In this document: piece by piece, positions 52,388 through 62,061 of the stretch
Layout of the letters: each line of letters opens with the position of its first letter
How positions within the stretch are numbered: the first letter of the stretch is position 1
Notes under the pieces: model-generated
Seen by the model: the letters and a program-made list of their open reading frames with translations, nothing else
Told to the model about the DNA's origin: nothing
Database searches by the model: none
Position numbers and translations under genes: made by a program
Source: Rhizobium indicum
GTDB lineage: Bacteria > Pseudomonadota > Alphaproteobacteria > Rhizobiales > Rhizobiaceae
Assembly: GCF_005862305.2 (NCBI RefSeq)
Contig: NZ_CP054026.1
Coordinates: 186,001-250,000, forward strand
Length of the DNA: 64,000 nucleotides
Reading direction: 5' to 3'

Positions 52388-52890
52388 AGCCGGAGCAACG
52401 GCGCTCCGGTACCGCAGCTGCAATTCATGCCGATTGCCGAGATCGTTCAGAGCGTCGCGCAGTTCACGGGCAAGCCGCAAAACCTTGCTATGCGGGGGAG
52501 GTTGGTGATTTCGCAACCATCGGGAGAGCGCTCGTCGAATTGTCCATCCGAAAAGCGCAAATGCTATCCAGATATGGCGATATAGCAAGCTCCGTCGGCT
52601 CCGTTTACACTCTCTAAAATATATTCCTCTAATTTTTTTTAGATATCGGGACGACGTTCTTTAGGTTCGTCACCTCCGCCATGATAGCGGGCCAGGCACC
52701 CGAATTTCGCATGAAATCGGCTTTTATTGCTTTGACGGATGTCCCGTATCTCGAGCGCGATTCCGGGCACAGGGGTACCCGTCGGATGCACTCGGAGACA
52801 CCGAGGCGCTGCATTCGAACGAGATATGACAAGCAATCCTGGCTGCCGAGACATCCTTCCAACAAACCTCACCGCGAGGGGAGAGTGCAT
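52388..52890. other. Intergenic region of about 500 bases before the chemoreceptor
   Basis: No gene with recognisable homology. A short frame from ATG 52427 to TAG (about 52 codons) is open but unsupported. A weak hairpin at 52390-52409 follows the monooxygenase. AT-rich bases around 52610-52640 probably include the chemoreceptor promoter. A frame continuous with the chemoreceptor extends upstream to 52681 but lacks a signal or ribosome site. Confidence 0.4.
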
Positions 52891-54852
52891 ATGAAGAATA
52901 TCATGAGTTTCGGGGTTGTGGCCCGCCTGGCGCTTGGCTTCAGCGTTCTCCTTTTGCTGATGGTTGGCTTGACCATCTATTCGACGGACAAAGTTGCGCA
53001 GATCAACGATAAGCTTGGAACCATCAACGACGTCAACAGCGTTAAGCAGCGGTTTGCCATCAACTATCGTGGCAGCGTGCATGATCGGGCGATCGCCATC
53101 CGCGACGTCACTCTGGTTACATCGACCGATGAACGGAAGACCGCCGAGGCATTGATCGAAAAGCTGGCGGCCTCTTACGCCGAGAATGAAAAGCGCATGG
53201 CGGATATGGTTGCTTCTCCGGCTGGCGCGACCGAACAGGAAAAGACCATTCTCGGTGAGATTGCAGACATCCAGGCGAAGACCAATCCTCTGGTCGCCCA
53301 GATCATTGCGCTGCAGGAGAAGGGCGACGGCGAGGCGGCCCGCAAGATCCTGCTCGAACAGGCTCGGCCGGCCTTCGTTGCCTGGCTTGGCGCCATCAAC
53401 AAATTCATCGACTATCAGGAAGCGCTGAACAAATCTATTGGCGGCGAGGTGCGCAGCACGGCAAGCGGCTTCAAGCCATTGGCCCTGACCGCGCTTGGCA
53501 TTGCGGCTGTTCTTTCACTCGTTGCCGCCGCCGTGACCGCACGCACGATCGTCGGCCCGCTGGCAAAACTTCAGCTTTCGCTGAAAGCGATGGCCGACGG
53601 CAATCTCGACGGCGATCGCCGCCTCGAAGCGCGGGGCGACGAGATCGGCAAGCTTGCACGGGCGGTGGCAGGGCTGCGCGACGCAATTTCGGCAAAGGCC
53701 GAACGGGAAGCCGACGCAGAGGCGAAGAGAGCCGTGTCGGAGCGGCATCGGCTCGAGCAGGATGCAGATGAACGCCGCACCCTTGCCGAGCAGACGGACA
53801 AGGCTGTCGGCCAGCTTGGCGATGCGCTGCAGGCGCTGGCTGACGGCGATCTTACACAGCAGATCGGCACTCCGTTCATTCCGTCTCTAGAAAAGCTCAG
53901 AGCCGACTTCAATTCTGCAGTCGAAAAGCTCCGTGCCGCCATGCAGAAGGTTGCCCAGAACGCCAGCGCCATCGCGGGCGGTGCACAGGAGATCCGCTCC
54001 GCCTCGGACGATCTCGCCAAGCGGACCGAACAGCAGGCAGCCTCCGTCGAGGAAACCGCCGCTGCTCTGGAAGAGATTACGACCACCGTTGCCGACTCGA
54101 GCAACAAGGCTCAGGAAGCCGGCCAGCTCGTTCGCAAGACGAAGGAGAGTGCGGAGCGCTCGGGCAGCGTCGTTCGGGATGCGGTCGACGCCATGGGCAA
54201 GATCGAATCCTCCGCCACCGAAATCGGCAGCATCATCGGCGTCATCGATGAAATCGCGTTCCAGACCAATCTGCTGGCGCTGAATGCCGGCGTCGAAGCC
54301 GCCCGTGCCGGTGAGGCAGGCAAGGGCTTTGCCGTCGTCGCTCAGGAAGTGCGCGAGTTGGCGCAACGTTCCGCCAAGGCGGCAAAAGAAATCAAGGAAC
54401 TGATCAACGCTTCGAATGGCCACGTCAAAAGCGGTGTGGCCCTGGTTGGCGAGACCGGAAAGGCGCTGAAGGAGATTGCCGAGCAGGTGCAGCAGGTCGA
54501 CGGCAATGTGGGGGCCATCGTCGGCGCTTCGCAAGAGCAGGCGACGGGACTGAAAGAAATCAATACCGCCGTCAACAGGATGGATCAGGGGACGCAGCAG
54601 AACGCCGCCATGGTGGAAGAAGCGACAGCGGCCGCTCATAACCTTGCCAAGGAAGCCGACGCGCTGTTCCAGCTTCTGGGCCAGTTCAACATTGGCGGAG
54701 TGGTGGCACCGAAGCGCACATCGCAGCCCGCTGCCGCGGCGCCACATGCTCAACCGGCGTCCTCGCCTGCGCGTCAGATGATTGCCAAGGTGGGTAAGTC
54801 GTTCCAGACGAACGGGAATGCGGCATTGGCCGGCGATTGGGAAGAGTTTTAA
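52891..54852 (+). CDS. Methyl-accepting chemotaxis protein
   Basis: About 653 residues. Transmembrane helix 1 at about 9-31 ([19 protein letters not shown]) is followed by a periplasmic four-helix-bundle ligand domain of about 155 residues and helix 2 at about 192-214 ([20 protein letters not shown]). A HAMP domain with a second HAMP-like repeat then leads into the signalling hairpin tip [20 protein letters not shown], flanked by [26 protein letters not shown] precedes the ATG at 52891. No CheR pentapeptide is present at the C-terminus. Nothing here indicates its ligand; the neighbouring sulfonate operon and mctP suggest small acids, which is speculation. A strong terminator follows. Confidence 0.93.
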   Translation: MKNIMSFGVVARLALGFSVLLLLMVGLTIYSTDKVAQINDKLGTINDVNSVKQRFAINYRGSVHDRAIAIRDVTLVTSTDERKTAEALIEKLAASYAENEKRMADMVASPAGATEQEKTILGEIADIQAKTNPLVAQIIALQEKGDGEAARKILLEQARPAFVAWLGAINKFIDYQEALNKSIGGEVRSTASGFKPLALTALGIAAVLSLVAAAVTARTIVGPLAKLQLSLKAMADGNLDGDRRLEARGDEIGKLARAVAGLRDAISAKAEREADAEAKRAVSERHRLEQDADERRTLAEQTDKAVGQLGDALQALADGDLTQQIGTPFIPSLEKLRADFNSAVEKLRAAMQKVAQNASAIAGGAQEIRSASDDLAKRTEQQAASVEETAAALEEITTTVADSSNKAQEAGQLVRKTKESAERSGSVVRDAVDAMGKIESSATEIGSIIGVIDEIAFQTNLLALNAGVEAARAGEAGKGFAVVAQEVRELAQRSAKAAKEIKELINASNGHVKSGVALVGETGKALKEIAEQVQQVDGNVGAIVGASQEQATGLKEINTAVNRMDQGTQQNAAMVEEATAAAHNLAKEADALFQLLGQFNIGGVVAPKRTSQPAAAAPHAQPASSPARQMIAKVGKSFQTNGNAALAGDWEEF

Positions 54853-54904
54853 GTCGCCCGGATCTCTTTTCGGCTGACACTGGAAAGCAAAGCCATATGA
54901 TTCT

Positions 54905-54939
54905 TGCGAAGGGCAGCATTTGCTGCCCTTCGCATTTTC
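54905..54939 (+). terminator. Rho-independent terminator after the chemoreceptor gene
   Basis: TGCGAAGGGCAGCA (54905-54918) pairs perfectly with TGCTGCCCTTCGCA (54921-54934) around a 2-base loop and is followed by TTTTC. Fourteen pairs make it the longest perfect stem in the window with a U-tract. Confidence 0.8.
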
Positions 54940-54953
54940 GGATCAAAGAAGGT

Positions 54954-55001
54954 GAGCATGATGTTGTCCGAAAACTGCTCACACTTTTCGGCATCATGCT
55001 C
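54954..55001. repeat. Rhizobial intergenic palindromic repeat, 48 bases
   Basis: Outer arms GAGCATGATG and CATCATGCTC and inner arms CCGAAAA and TTTTCGG form a nested dyad around CTGCTCACAC. I recognise this word (GAGCATGATG...CCGAAAA) as a common intergenic palindrome of Rhizobium genomes. The right end touches the stop codon of mctP at 55001. It could act as a second terminator for both convergent genes. Confidence 0.75.
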
Positions 55002-56476
55002 TAGGCCCGGGCCGGAGCCTTGGCCGGAAGCAAGGCGTTGACCACGACCGCAACGGCGATGTTGGCCGCAAGCGCCAGCAGTCCCGTATAGACGGTGAAG
55101 GGTTCGCCGCCGAGGCTGATCAGATGCAGAGGCTTCCAACCGGCATCCCAGACGAGGAAAGTGCCGCCGCCGAAGCCGACGAACCAGCCGGCAAGCAGAG
55201 CGGGTGCACGGAACCAGTTGGTGTACAGGCCGAAGACCAGGGCCGGAAGCGTCTGCAGGATCCAGATGCCACCGAGCAGCTGCAGGTCGAGGGCGAATTG
55301 TGTCGGCAGGAAGATGATGACGAGAAGCGCGCCAACCTTCACCACGAGCGAGGTGATCTTTGCGACCTTCGCCTCGCCCGCGTCACTGACCTTGGGATCG
55401 ACATAGGCTTTCCAGAAATTGCGGGTGAAGAGATTGGCGGCGCCGATGCTCATCACCGCTGCCGGAACCAGCGCGCCGATGGCGATCGCCGCAAAGGCAA
55501 AGCCGGAGAACCAGCCTGAAAACAGCGTCTTGAACAGCGTCGGAACAACGTCATTGGCGCTGTCGAGCTTCAGGTTGGCGGCATGCCCCATATAGCCGAG
55601 CAGAGCCAGAAGGCCGAGCAGCAGCGTATAGGCGGGCAACATGATCGCATTCTTGCGGATCGTCTTGCCGCTGTTGGAGGCAAAGATGCCGGTCAGCGTA
55701 TGCGGATACATGAAAGCCGCGAGCGCCGAACCCAAAGCGAGTGTTGCATAGGCGACATACTGATTGCCGCCGAGCAGCAGGTTGCCGGAACCCTTGGCCT
55801 GGAAGGCCGCATCGGCCGAGGCGAAGACATTGGCGTAACCCCCGAGTTTCGACGGGATCAGTGCGACGGCCGCAATCACGACGATATAGATCATGATGTC
55901 CTTGACGAAGGCGATCAGCGCCGGCGCGCGCAGGCCCGCGGAATAAGTGTAGAGCGCCAGCACGATGAAGGCGATCGCCAGCGGCAGTTCGCCATGCAGC
56001 CCGAGGGCCTTCAGCACCGCGGTCATGCCGACCAGCTGGAGGGCAATATAGGGCATGGTGGCAATGACTCCGGTTGCCGCCACGGCGAGTTCGAGACCGC
56101 GCGATCCGTACTGACCGTGGACGACGTCGCCAGCCGTCACATAGCCGAAATCCTTGGCGCGTTTCCACAGCACAGGCATGACCATGAAGACAAAGGGATA
56201 GACGACGATGGTGTAGGGCAGCGCGAAGAAGCCGTAGGCGCCGACCGTGTAGACCAGCGCCGGGACGGCGATCACCGTGTAGGCGGTATAGAAATCGCCG
56301 CCGACCAGGAACCAGGTGATCCAGGTGCCGAAGTTGCGTCCGCCGAGGCCCCATTCATCGATATGGGCCAGTGTCTCGGGCTTGCGCCAGCGGCTGGCGA
56401 CGAAGCCCATGACGGTAACGAGCACGAAAAAGAAGATGAAGACGGCAAGCGCCGTGCCGTTGATGTCAGTCGTCAT
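55001..56476 (-). CDS. mctP: Monocarboxylate/alanine permease of the sodium:solute symporter family
   Basis: About 491 residues with about 13 hydrophobic helices. SSS landmarks are EWGLGGRNFGTWITWFLVGG near residue 42, TAYTVIAVPALVYTVGAYG, GSALAAFMYPHTLTGIFASN and LVPAAVMSIGAANLFTRNFW. The gene, the small protein ahead of it, and the LuxR-type regulator and sensor kinase further upstream match the mctP-mctRS locus of R. leguminosarum (Hosie et al., from memory), which takes up lactate, pyruvate and alanine. It overlaps the small upstream gene by 11 bases. The stop touches the palindromic repeat. Confidence 0.9.
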   Translation of the reverse strand: MTTDINGTALAVFIFFFVLVTVMGFVASRWRKPETLAHIDEWGLGGRNFGTWITWFLVGGDFYTAYTVIAVPALVYTVGAYGFFALPYTIVVYPFVFMVMPVLWKRAKDFGYVTAGDVVHGQYGSRGLELAVAATGVIATMPYIALQLVGMTAVLKALGLHGELPLAIAFIVLALYTYSAGLRAPALIAFVKDIMIYIVVIAAVALIPSKLGGYANVFASADAAFQAKGSGNLLLGGNQYVAYATLALGSALAAFMYPHTLTGIFASNSGKTIRKNAIMLPAYTLLLGLLALLGYMGHAANLKLDSANDVVPTLFKTLFSGWFSGFAFAAIAIGALVPAAVMSIGAANLFTRNFWKAYVDPKVSDAGEAKVAKITSLVVKVGALLVIIFLPTQFALDLQLLGGIWILQTLPALVFGLYTNWFRAPALLAGWFVGFGGGTFLVWDAGWKPLHLISLGGEPFTVYTGLLALAANIAVAVVVNALLPAKAPARA

Positions 56477-56663
56477 GGCGAGTGCTCCGATAGGCGATCC
56501 AGGTCAGCGCTGCGGTGATCGGCACCCAGAGAAGCTGATACCAATAGAAGAAGGGAAAGCCGAAAAGAGATGGCTCGCGGACATTGTAAAATGGTGGCCA
56601 GAGCAGACCTAGATAGGGAATGACAAGCAGCCAGAGCGCTGCCTTGCTACGTGGTTTTTCCAT
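56466..56663 (-). CDS. Small membrane protein, DUF3311-type, partner of mctP
   Basis: About 65 residues: MEKPRSKAALWLLVIPYLGL, then a second helix FFYWYQLLWVPITAALTWIAY. Two transmembrane helices with short basic tails fit DUF3311, found immediately upstream of SSS permeases and probably a small accessory subunit. The ATG 56663 follows GAAAGGT; a longer version from 56702 lacks a ribosome site. It overlaps the mctP start by 11 bases, so it is co-translated. Confidence 0.85.
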   Translation of the reverse strand: MEKPRSKAALWLLVIPYLGLLWPPFYNVREPSLFGFPFFYWYQLLWVPITAALTWIAYRSTRHDD

Positions 56664-56934
56664 GTCGGGATACCTTTCAGGCGCCGGGTCGGCGGTCGCC
56701 ATGTTCCAGTTGTCGGCGTGGAAGGCAGGTCTGTCAGCCGGCGGCCGCGGCAGGCCCGGCTCGGGTCGCTCGAGGTTTTCCGACCGATCGGAAGCTGATG
56801 TAACGCATGTGAATTCCTCCCAACGGCTCGCACTTGGCCAGCCGTGGATGGAGTCCTATGGCGGTGGTTTTGTTCTCACAAGATGGGCGCGGCGCTGAAA
56901 TGCCGGGGCCTACCCAGAAGTGGGTAGACGCGAT

Positions 56935-57579
56935 TTACCCGACTTTCGAGACGATGCCGTGATCGAGCGCATAGCGGATGAGGCCCGCTGTGGTGGCGAT
57001 ACCGAGCTTCTTCTTGAGGTTCTTGCGATGGGTTTCCGCCGTGGCGGAGGTGATCCCGAGCGTTTCGGCGATCTCCTTGTTGCTTCTGCCGGCAACGATC
57101 AGCCCGAGAATGTCGCGTTCGCGCGGGGTCAGGGGGTCGCTACCCTCCTCTGCCCGTTCGCCCATCAGCGCGTCGAAGACGCCGGACGAGAAATATGTCC
57201 CCCCGCCCGCCACGGTCTCGATGGCCGAGACGATCTCGTCGGTCGAAACGTCCTTCAGGATGTAACCGGCAGCGCCATGCATGACCGAGGAGGAAATATA
57301 CTCGCGGCTGTTATGCATGGAGAGCATCACGACCCGCGCCTGGGGAAGTTCGTTCCTGAACAATTCGATCGCATCGATGCCGCTCAGCTTCGGCATGTTG
57401 ATGTCCATCAGCACGACCTGCGGCAGGACCTGCCGGCCGATCTCGAGCCCCGTTTGCGCGAGGCCGGCCGTGCCGGCGACTTCGATATGGTCGAATGTTT
57501 CGAGCACGGCCTTCAACCCGTCCAGCACCAGCGGATGGTTGTCGATCAAGAGCACCCTGATTTTCGGGCGTTCCGTCAT
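56935..57579 (-). CDS. mctR: LuxR/NarL-type response regulator of the monocarboxylate system
   Basis: About 214 residues. The receiver domain is at about 1-120 with phospho-acceptor Asp59 in VVLMDINMP, conserved LSMHNS (Ser/Thr switch) and GYILKDV with the Lys. The LuxR helix-turn-helix lies at about 147-205 (LTPRERDILGLIVAGRSNKE, LGITSATAETHRKNLKKKL). It is phosphorylated by the kinase next door and would activate the mctP operon 270 bases downstream. It overlaps the kinase stop by four bases (ATGA). Confidence 0.92.
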   Translation of the reverse strand: MTERPKIRVLLIDNHPLVLDGLKAVLETFDHIEVAGTAGLAQTGLEIGRQVLPQVVLMDINMPKLSGIDAIELFRNELPQARVVMLSMHNSREYISSSVMHGAAGYILKDVSTDEIVSAIETVAGGGTYFSSGVFDALMGERAEEGSDPLTPRERDILGLIVAGRSNKEIAETLGITSATAETHRKNLKKKLGIATTAGLIRYALDHGIVSKVG

Positions 57580-58961
57580 GCGGCTTCTGCCTGCTTGCCG
57601 GCGGGGAGATTGGCCGATTTCGGCATCATCGCCGTCAGCGTCGTGCCGGCCTCGCTGCTGTTGATCAGCAGCAGGCCGCGGAAGTGAGCCATCCGCTCCT
57701 GCATATTGCGCAGGCCGAGACCCGATCTGCCGGATAGGCCGTCCTTGGCGCCGTCGAAGCCAGTGCCATTGTCGGTGACCGTCATGCGGGCGCGGCCGTT
57801 GTCGCTCCAGAGCTTGACCGCAAGCTTGGAGGCGCTCGAGTGGCGTTCGACATTGTTGAACGCTTCCTGTGCGACACGATAAAGCGCGGTATTGGCTTCG
57901 GCCTTCAGCGTGTCGGTGAAGCTTGAGGCGTCGATCTTCGTCTCGATCCCCGTCCGCTCGGCAAAGTGATAGCAGAGTGCCTCCAGCGCGGCCGTCAGGC
58001 CGAGATCGTCGAGCACGCGCGGGCGCAGATCGTGCGACAGCCGTCTGATTTCCTTGATGGCGCCGTTCAGCGCCTCGACACCGCGATCGATGGTCAGTGC
58101 GGCATCGTCGACATTGGTCCTGACCTTGCGGCCGGCAAGATCCATCGCATAGCGCACGCCGACGAGATTCTGGGAAATGCCGTCATGCAACTCGCGGGCC
58201 AGCCGCGCGCGCTCTTCTTCCTGGGCATCGATGACCCGCTGCGTCAGCGCCTTGAGCCGGCTGTCGGCCATGCGGCGCTCATGGAACGTCAGCAGCATGC
58301 AGGTCGTGAAAACGACAAGCACCGAAGGTACGGCGATCAGCGCGACGATGATGAAGGTCCGTCTTATGTTGGCGCGCATTCCGGCGTTGGCGGCGGCACT
58401 TTGGGCAAAGACGTCGTCCAGGTAAACGCCGGTGCCGACGACCCAGTGCCATTTGTCGAGACTGACGACGAAGGAGAGCTTGTCGGCGATCTGTCCGGTC
58501 GATGGCTTCTGCCATTTGTACTGATGCAGGCCCCCGCCCGCTCTTGCCGTGGCGATCAGTTCGGCAATGACCTTGTCGCCATCCGGATCGGTGAGGTCGA
58601 GCCAATTATGCCCATGGCGGAAACTCTGGCGCGGATGGACGATGTTGTTGCCGTCGTAATCGTAGACGAAGAAATATCCGTCCTTGCCGTAGTCGAGCGA
58701 AGTCAGGATCGCCGCCACCTTTTGCTTGGCGGCTTCGTCGTCGGCACCGGCATTGTCATAGATCGTCTGGATGGCGGACAGGGCAAGGTTGGTCAGATTG
58801 AGGATCTCGGCTTCCTTGGTCTTCAGCATGTTCTGCTCGAACGTGTCGATGCTGTTCTTGGCGAGGTTTGCCGATTGCCAGGTGATGAAGGTGGTGATCG
58901 CAAGGATCGAAATGACGAGCGGAACGATCGCCAATGCGATGATCTGGTGTCGTAACGTCAA
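57576..58961 (-). CDS. mctS: Membrane sensor histidine kinase of the monocarboxylate system
   Basis: About 461 residues. Transmembrane helix 1 is at about 7-28 and helix 2 at about 202-225. Between them lies an sCache-type ligand domain with DYGKDGYFFVYDYDGNNIVH and GTGVYLDDVFAQ, the class that senses small carboxylates such as acetate and pyruvate. The HisKA_3 dimerisation domain has RLARELHDGISQNL with phospho-His near 259, and the ATP-binding domain has MTVTDNGTGF and GLGLRNMQERM. It precedes and is coupled to mctR. The start at 58961 fits the helix-1 N-terminus. Confidence 0.92.
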   Translation of the reverse strand: MTLRHQIIALAIVPLVISILAITTFITWQSANLAKNSIDTFEQNMLKTKEAEILNLTNLALSAIQTIYDNAGADDEAAKQKVAAILTSLDYGKDGYFFVYDYDGNNIVHPRQSFRHGHNWLDLTDPDGDKVIAELIATARAGGGLHQYKWQKPSTGQIADKLSFVVSLDKWHWVVGTGVYLDDVFAQSAAANAGMRANIRRTFIIVALIAVPSVLVVFTTCMLLTFHERRMADSRLKALTQRVIDAQEEERARLARELHDGISQNLVGVRYAMDLAGRKVRTNVDDAALTIDRGVEALNGAIKEIRRLSHDLRPRVLDDLGLTAALEALCYHFAERTGIETKIDASSFTDTLKAEANTALYRVAQEAFNNVERHSSASKLAVKLWSDNGRARMTVTDNGTGFDGAKDGLSGRSGLGLRNMQERMAHFRGLLLINSSEAGTTLTAMMPKSANLPAGKQAEAA

Positions 58962-59082
58962 CGATCATTCCTCCCGAGAATTTGCGCCGGGAATTATGCC
59001 CTTTGTCAAATGCGAGTCCAGCGGCTTGTCGGTGCCCGATCTGTGACAGCCGGAACCAATGCCGGCGCGCATCGCGTGCGCG

Positions 59083-59547
59083 CTAATCCAGCGGAACGAA
59101 CAGACCGAGCTTGACGTCCCGCAACACGACATTCGTGTGCATGCGGCGGATCTGCGGATTGTCAGCCATGATCAGCGCGGCGATGTCGTCATAATGCTCG
59201 ACGTCGCGGGCGGTGACGATCGCGATCAGATCGACTGCGCCGGTGACATAATAGACCTGCTGTATGTGATCCTGCTTTTCCGCCCAGAGGCGGAACTTCG
59301 CCAACGCGTCGTAATTGTCCCGCTCGATCTCCATCCCGACGATGAACACCATTGCTGTTCCCGTCGCCTTGCGGTCGACGACGGCCACCTCTGCCTTGAT
59401 GATGCCTTCCTCGCGCAGCCGCTTCAGCCGCCTCTGCACGGCCGAGACCGACAGTCCGATCCGTTCGGCGATCGTTTCGGCTTTCAGCTGGCAATCGCGC
59501 TGAACGATATCGAGAATGTCACGGTCAAAACGATCCAGCTGTTCCAT
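59083..59547 (-). CDS. Lrp/AsnC-family transcriptional regulator
   Basis: About 154 residues. The helix-turn-helix LKAETIAERIGLSVSAVQRR is at about 22-41, and the RAM effector domain (HIQQVYYVTGAVDLIAIVTA) follows from about 70. Such proteins usually form octamers that bend AT-rich promoter DNA and respond to an amino acid. It is divergent from the amino-acid importer and methyltransferase operon across a 163-base AT-rich gap and is its likely regulator. Confidence 0.92.
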   Translation of the reverse strand: MEQLDRFDRDILDIVQRDCQLKAETIAERIGLSVSAVQRRLKRLREEGIIKAEVAVVDRKATGTAMVFIVGMEIERDNYDALAKFRLWAEKQDHIQQVYYVTGAVDLIAIVTARDVEHYDDIAALIMADNPQIRRMHTNVVLRDVKLGLFVPLD

Positions 59548-59611
59548 TGTCCAATCCTAATTCTCGCCGCAGCAATTCGCGCATTCTGCCGTACTTGCCG
59601 CGCGAAGAAGA

Positions 59612-59636
59612 ATATTTTGCATAAAATATGCATAAT
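59612..59636. promoter_or_regulatory. AT-rich dyad between the Lrp gene and the importer operon
   Basis: ATTTTGCATAAAAT (59614-59627) followed by the 8-base palindrome TATGCATA (59627-59634) gives two TGCAT words about one helical turn apart. Lrp-family regulators bind such spaced AT-rich half-sites. Confidence 0.4.
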
Positions 59637-59710
59637 AGATGAAAACTGCGCGAAAAAACCGCGTTATTTTATCATTATCCTTCGCAAGCTCAATTCACCC
59701 GGAACCATGC

Positions 59711-60490
59711 ATGCCAGATCAACCCTTTCCTGCTCTTCGTGTCGATGATCTCCATAAAAGCTTCGGCTCGCAACAGGTTCTCAAGGGTATCTCGACGCAG
59801 GCCGAAAAGTCTGACGTGATTTCGATCATCGGCTCGTCGGGCTCCGGCAAGAGCACCTTTCTCAGATGCATCAATTTCCTGGAAACGCCGGATCGCGGCC
59901 GCATTGCCGTGAACGGCGAGGAAATCGCGCTGAAGATGGGGCGGGGCGGCCGGCTGCAGCCGCGCAACTGGCGGCAGATCGAACGGATACGGATCGGACT
60001 GGGGATGGTCTTCCAGAGTTTCAATCTCTGGGCTCATCGTACAGTGCTGGAGAACGTCATCGAGGCGCCGGTGCACGTCATGGGCATTTCGCGGCGCGAA
60101 GCCATCGAAAAGGCCGAGGCCCTCCTCCACAAGGTCGGGCTCTTCGACAAGCGCGATGCCTATCCCGCTTTCCTCTCCGGCGGTCAGCAGCAACGCGCGG
60201 CGATTGCGAGAGCCCTCTGCGTCGACCCTGCCGTCATGCTGTTCGACGAGCCGACGTCGGCGCTCGATCCGGAGCTGGTCGGCGAGGTCCTGAAAGTCAT
60301 CCGTGATCTCGCGGAAGAAGGCCGGACCATGCTGATAGTCACGCATGAAATGCGCTTCGCCCGCGATGTCTCCAGCCGTGTTTTGTTCCTGCATCAGGGA
60401 CGGATCGAGGAGGAAGGTCCGCCGGAGCAGATATTCGGCGCGCCCGTCAGCGCCCGCTGCCGGGAATTCACCGGCCTCAGCGCCCATTGA
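59711..60490 (+). CDS. Polar amino-acid ABC importer, ATP-binding protein (possible S-methylmethionine system)
   Basis: About 259 residues. Walker [20 protein letters not shown]-loop [20 protein letters not shown], signature [16 protein letters not shown] and Walker [14 protein letters not shown] place it in the HisP/ArtP/OccP group, which share the long insert around [17 protein letters not shown] 59711 fits; upstream codons to 59639 lie in the AT-rich promoter. It is first in the operon, so order is ATPase, binding protein, two permeases, methyltransferase. Confidence 0.92.
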   Translation: MPDQPFPALRVDDLHKSFGSQQVLKGISTQAEKSDVISIIGSSGSGKSTFLRCINFLETPDRGRIAVNGEEIALKMGRGGRLQPRNWRQIERIRIGLGMVFQSFNLWAHRTVLENVIEAPVHVMGISRREAIEKAEALLHKVGLFDKRDAYPAFLSGGQQQRAAIARALCVDPAVMLFDEPTSALDPELVGEVLKVIRDLAEEGRTMLIVTHEMRFARDVSSRVLFLHQGRIEEEGPPEQIFGAPVSARCREFTGLSAH

Positions 60491-60537
60491 TGCACTCCGA
60501 ACTCTCATCGCCAACACAAACCAGGAGAATCCTGCGA

Positions 60538-61311
60538 ATGAAACTGCTCCCCACACTGTTTGCCGGCGCGGCACTCGTGCTTTCTGCCGTCACCGCACAG
60601 GCCGAGGTCCGCTTCGGTGTCATGAACGAATCCTATCCGCCCTTCTTCGCCAAGGATGCCTCCGGCCAATGGCAGGGATGGGAGATCGACCTGATGAACG
60701 CTGTGTGCGAGGAGATGAAAGAGAAATGCTCGATCGTCGAAATTTCCTGGGATGGTCTCATTCCGGCTCTCCAGAGCAAGAAGTTCGACGTGATCTGGTC
60801 GTCGATGTCGAACACCGCGGAACGCTCGAAGGTGATCGACTTCACCGATAAATATTACAACACGCCGAGCACCTTGATCGGCCCCAAGGACCAGAAGCCG
60901 GGCGCCACTGCCGAGGACGTGAAAGGCAAGACCATCGGCATCCAGGTGTCGACGATCCAGTCGGAATACTACAAGAAGTATTTCGCCGAGGCTGCCGAGG
61001 AAAAGACCTACCAAACGCTCGACGAAGCGTTCCAGGATCTCGCCTCCGGCCGTATCGACTATGTCTTCGGCGATTCACTGGCGCTCGACGCTTTCCTGAA
61101 AAGCGATGGCGGCAAGGATTGCTGCGCCAAGATGGGCGACGTTGCCGACGACAAGGAGATTCTCGGCGCCGGCGTTTCGGGCGGCCTGCGCAAGGAAGAC
61201 ACAGAGCTGAAGGCCAAGCTGAACACGGCGATCGCTGCCGTCCGTGCCAGTGGCCAGTATGACGCCATCAATAAGAAATACTTCGATTTCGACATCTACG
61301 GCGCAAAGTAA
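60538..61311 (+). CDS. Polar amino-acid ABC importer, periplasmic binding protein
   Basis: About 257 residues. Signal peptide to about residue 21 (VLSAVTAQA). Family 3 pattern: VRFGVMNESYPPFFAKDASG, GWEIDLMNAVCEEMKEKCSI and WDGLIPALQSKKFDVIWSSM. A Cys-Cys region (GGKDCCAKMGD) recalls the orphan binding protein at 12711. AGGAGA precedes the ATG. In rhizobia this type carries basic or sulfonium amino acids; the following methyltransferase favours S-methylmethionine, by inference. Confidence 0.92.
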   Translation: MKLLPTLFAGAALVLSAVTAQAEVRFGVMNESYPPFFAKDASGQWQGWEIDLMNAVCEEMKEKCSIVEISWDGLIPALQSKKFDVIWSSMSNTAERSKVIDFTDKYYNTPSTLIGPKDQKPGATAEDVKGKTIGIQVSTIQSEYYKKYFAEAAEEKTYQTLDEAFQDLASGRIDYVFGDSLALDAFLKSDGGKDCCAKMGDVADDKEILGAGVSGGLRKEDTELKAKLNTAIAAVRASGQYDAINKKYFDFDIYGAK

Positions 61312-61323
61312 GCAGCCGCAACG

Positions 61324-62049
61324 ATGGCGACCACGCAACAAGGTATTCTGGACCTGCTGTCTCCCTATCCTCCGGGATGGGGCGGCGTTCTTTTGGCAGG
61401 TGCGGTCTCTACGGTTGCCATCTCGGCTTGCGCTTTCGCGATCGGCTTGCTGCTCGGCACGGGCGGCGCGCTGGGAAAGCTTTCGGGCAATCGCATCCTG
61501 CGCCTGCTGCTCGATCTCTATACCACGCTGATCCGCGCTGTTCCCGAGCTGATCCTGATCGTCGGGCTCTATTATGCCGGCACCGATGGCCTCAACCGGC
61601 TGCTCGCCGCGTTGGAGCTGCCGCCGGTCAATGTGAACGGCTTCGTCGCGGCCGTCGCCGTGCTCGGCTTCGTCCAGGGTGCCTACATGACGGAGGTGCT
61701 GCGAGGCGCGATCCTTGCCATTCCCGTCGGCCAGATCGAGGCCGCCAAGGCCTTCGGCATGGGGCCGGTGCTAAGGTTCCGCCGGGTCCTGCTGCCGGCG
61801 CTCCTGCCAAACGCGCTGCCGGGTCTTGCCAATCTGTGGATGTCGGTCACCAAGGACAGCGCGCTGGTGGCAGTCGTCGGCTACCAGGAACTGGCGCTCG
61901 CCACCCGTCTTGCCGGGGCAAGCACCAAGCATTACTTCGTCTTTTTCCTTGCTTCGGCCCTTCTCTATCTCGCCATCACGCTTGTTTCCAACGTCGTCTT
62001 CAAACTGATCGAGGGACGGGTACGGCGGGGGCAGCCGCGTCTTGCCTGA
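61324..62049 (+). CDS. Polar amino-acid ABC importer, permease 1 (HisQ/ArtQ-like)
   Basis: About 241 residues. Hydrophobic segments include GVLLAGAVSTVAISACAFAI and GNRILRLLLDLYTTLIRAVP. The PAAT signature is VPELILIVGLYYAG, and the EAA loop is EAAKAFGMGPVLRFRRVLLP. It begins 13 bases after the binding-protein stop and is followed after 13 bases by permease 2. Confidence 0.92.
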   Translation: MATTQQGILDLLSPYPPGWGGVLLAGAVSTVAISACAFAIGLLLGTGGALGKLSGNRILRLLLDLYTTLIRAVPELILIVGLYYAGTDGLNRLLAALELPPVNVNGFVAAVAVLGFVQGAYMTEVLRGAILAIPVGQIEAAKAFGMGPVLRFRRVLLPALLPNALPGLANLWMSVTKDSALVAVVGYQELALATRLAGASTKHYFVFFLASALLYLAITLVSNVVFKLIEGRVRRGQPRLA

Positions 62050-62061
62050 AGAAAGCGCCCC

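Noticed and set aside
52681..52890. N-terminal extension of the chemoreceptor by 70 residues
   Set aside because: The extension has no helix or signal, while GGGGAG followed by ATG at 52891 starts exactly before the first transmembrane helix.
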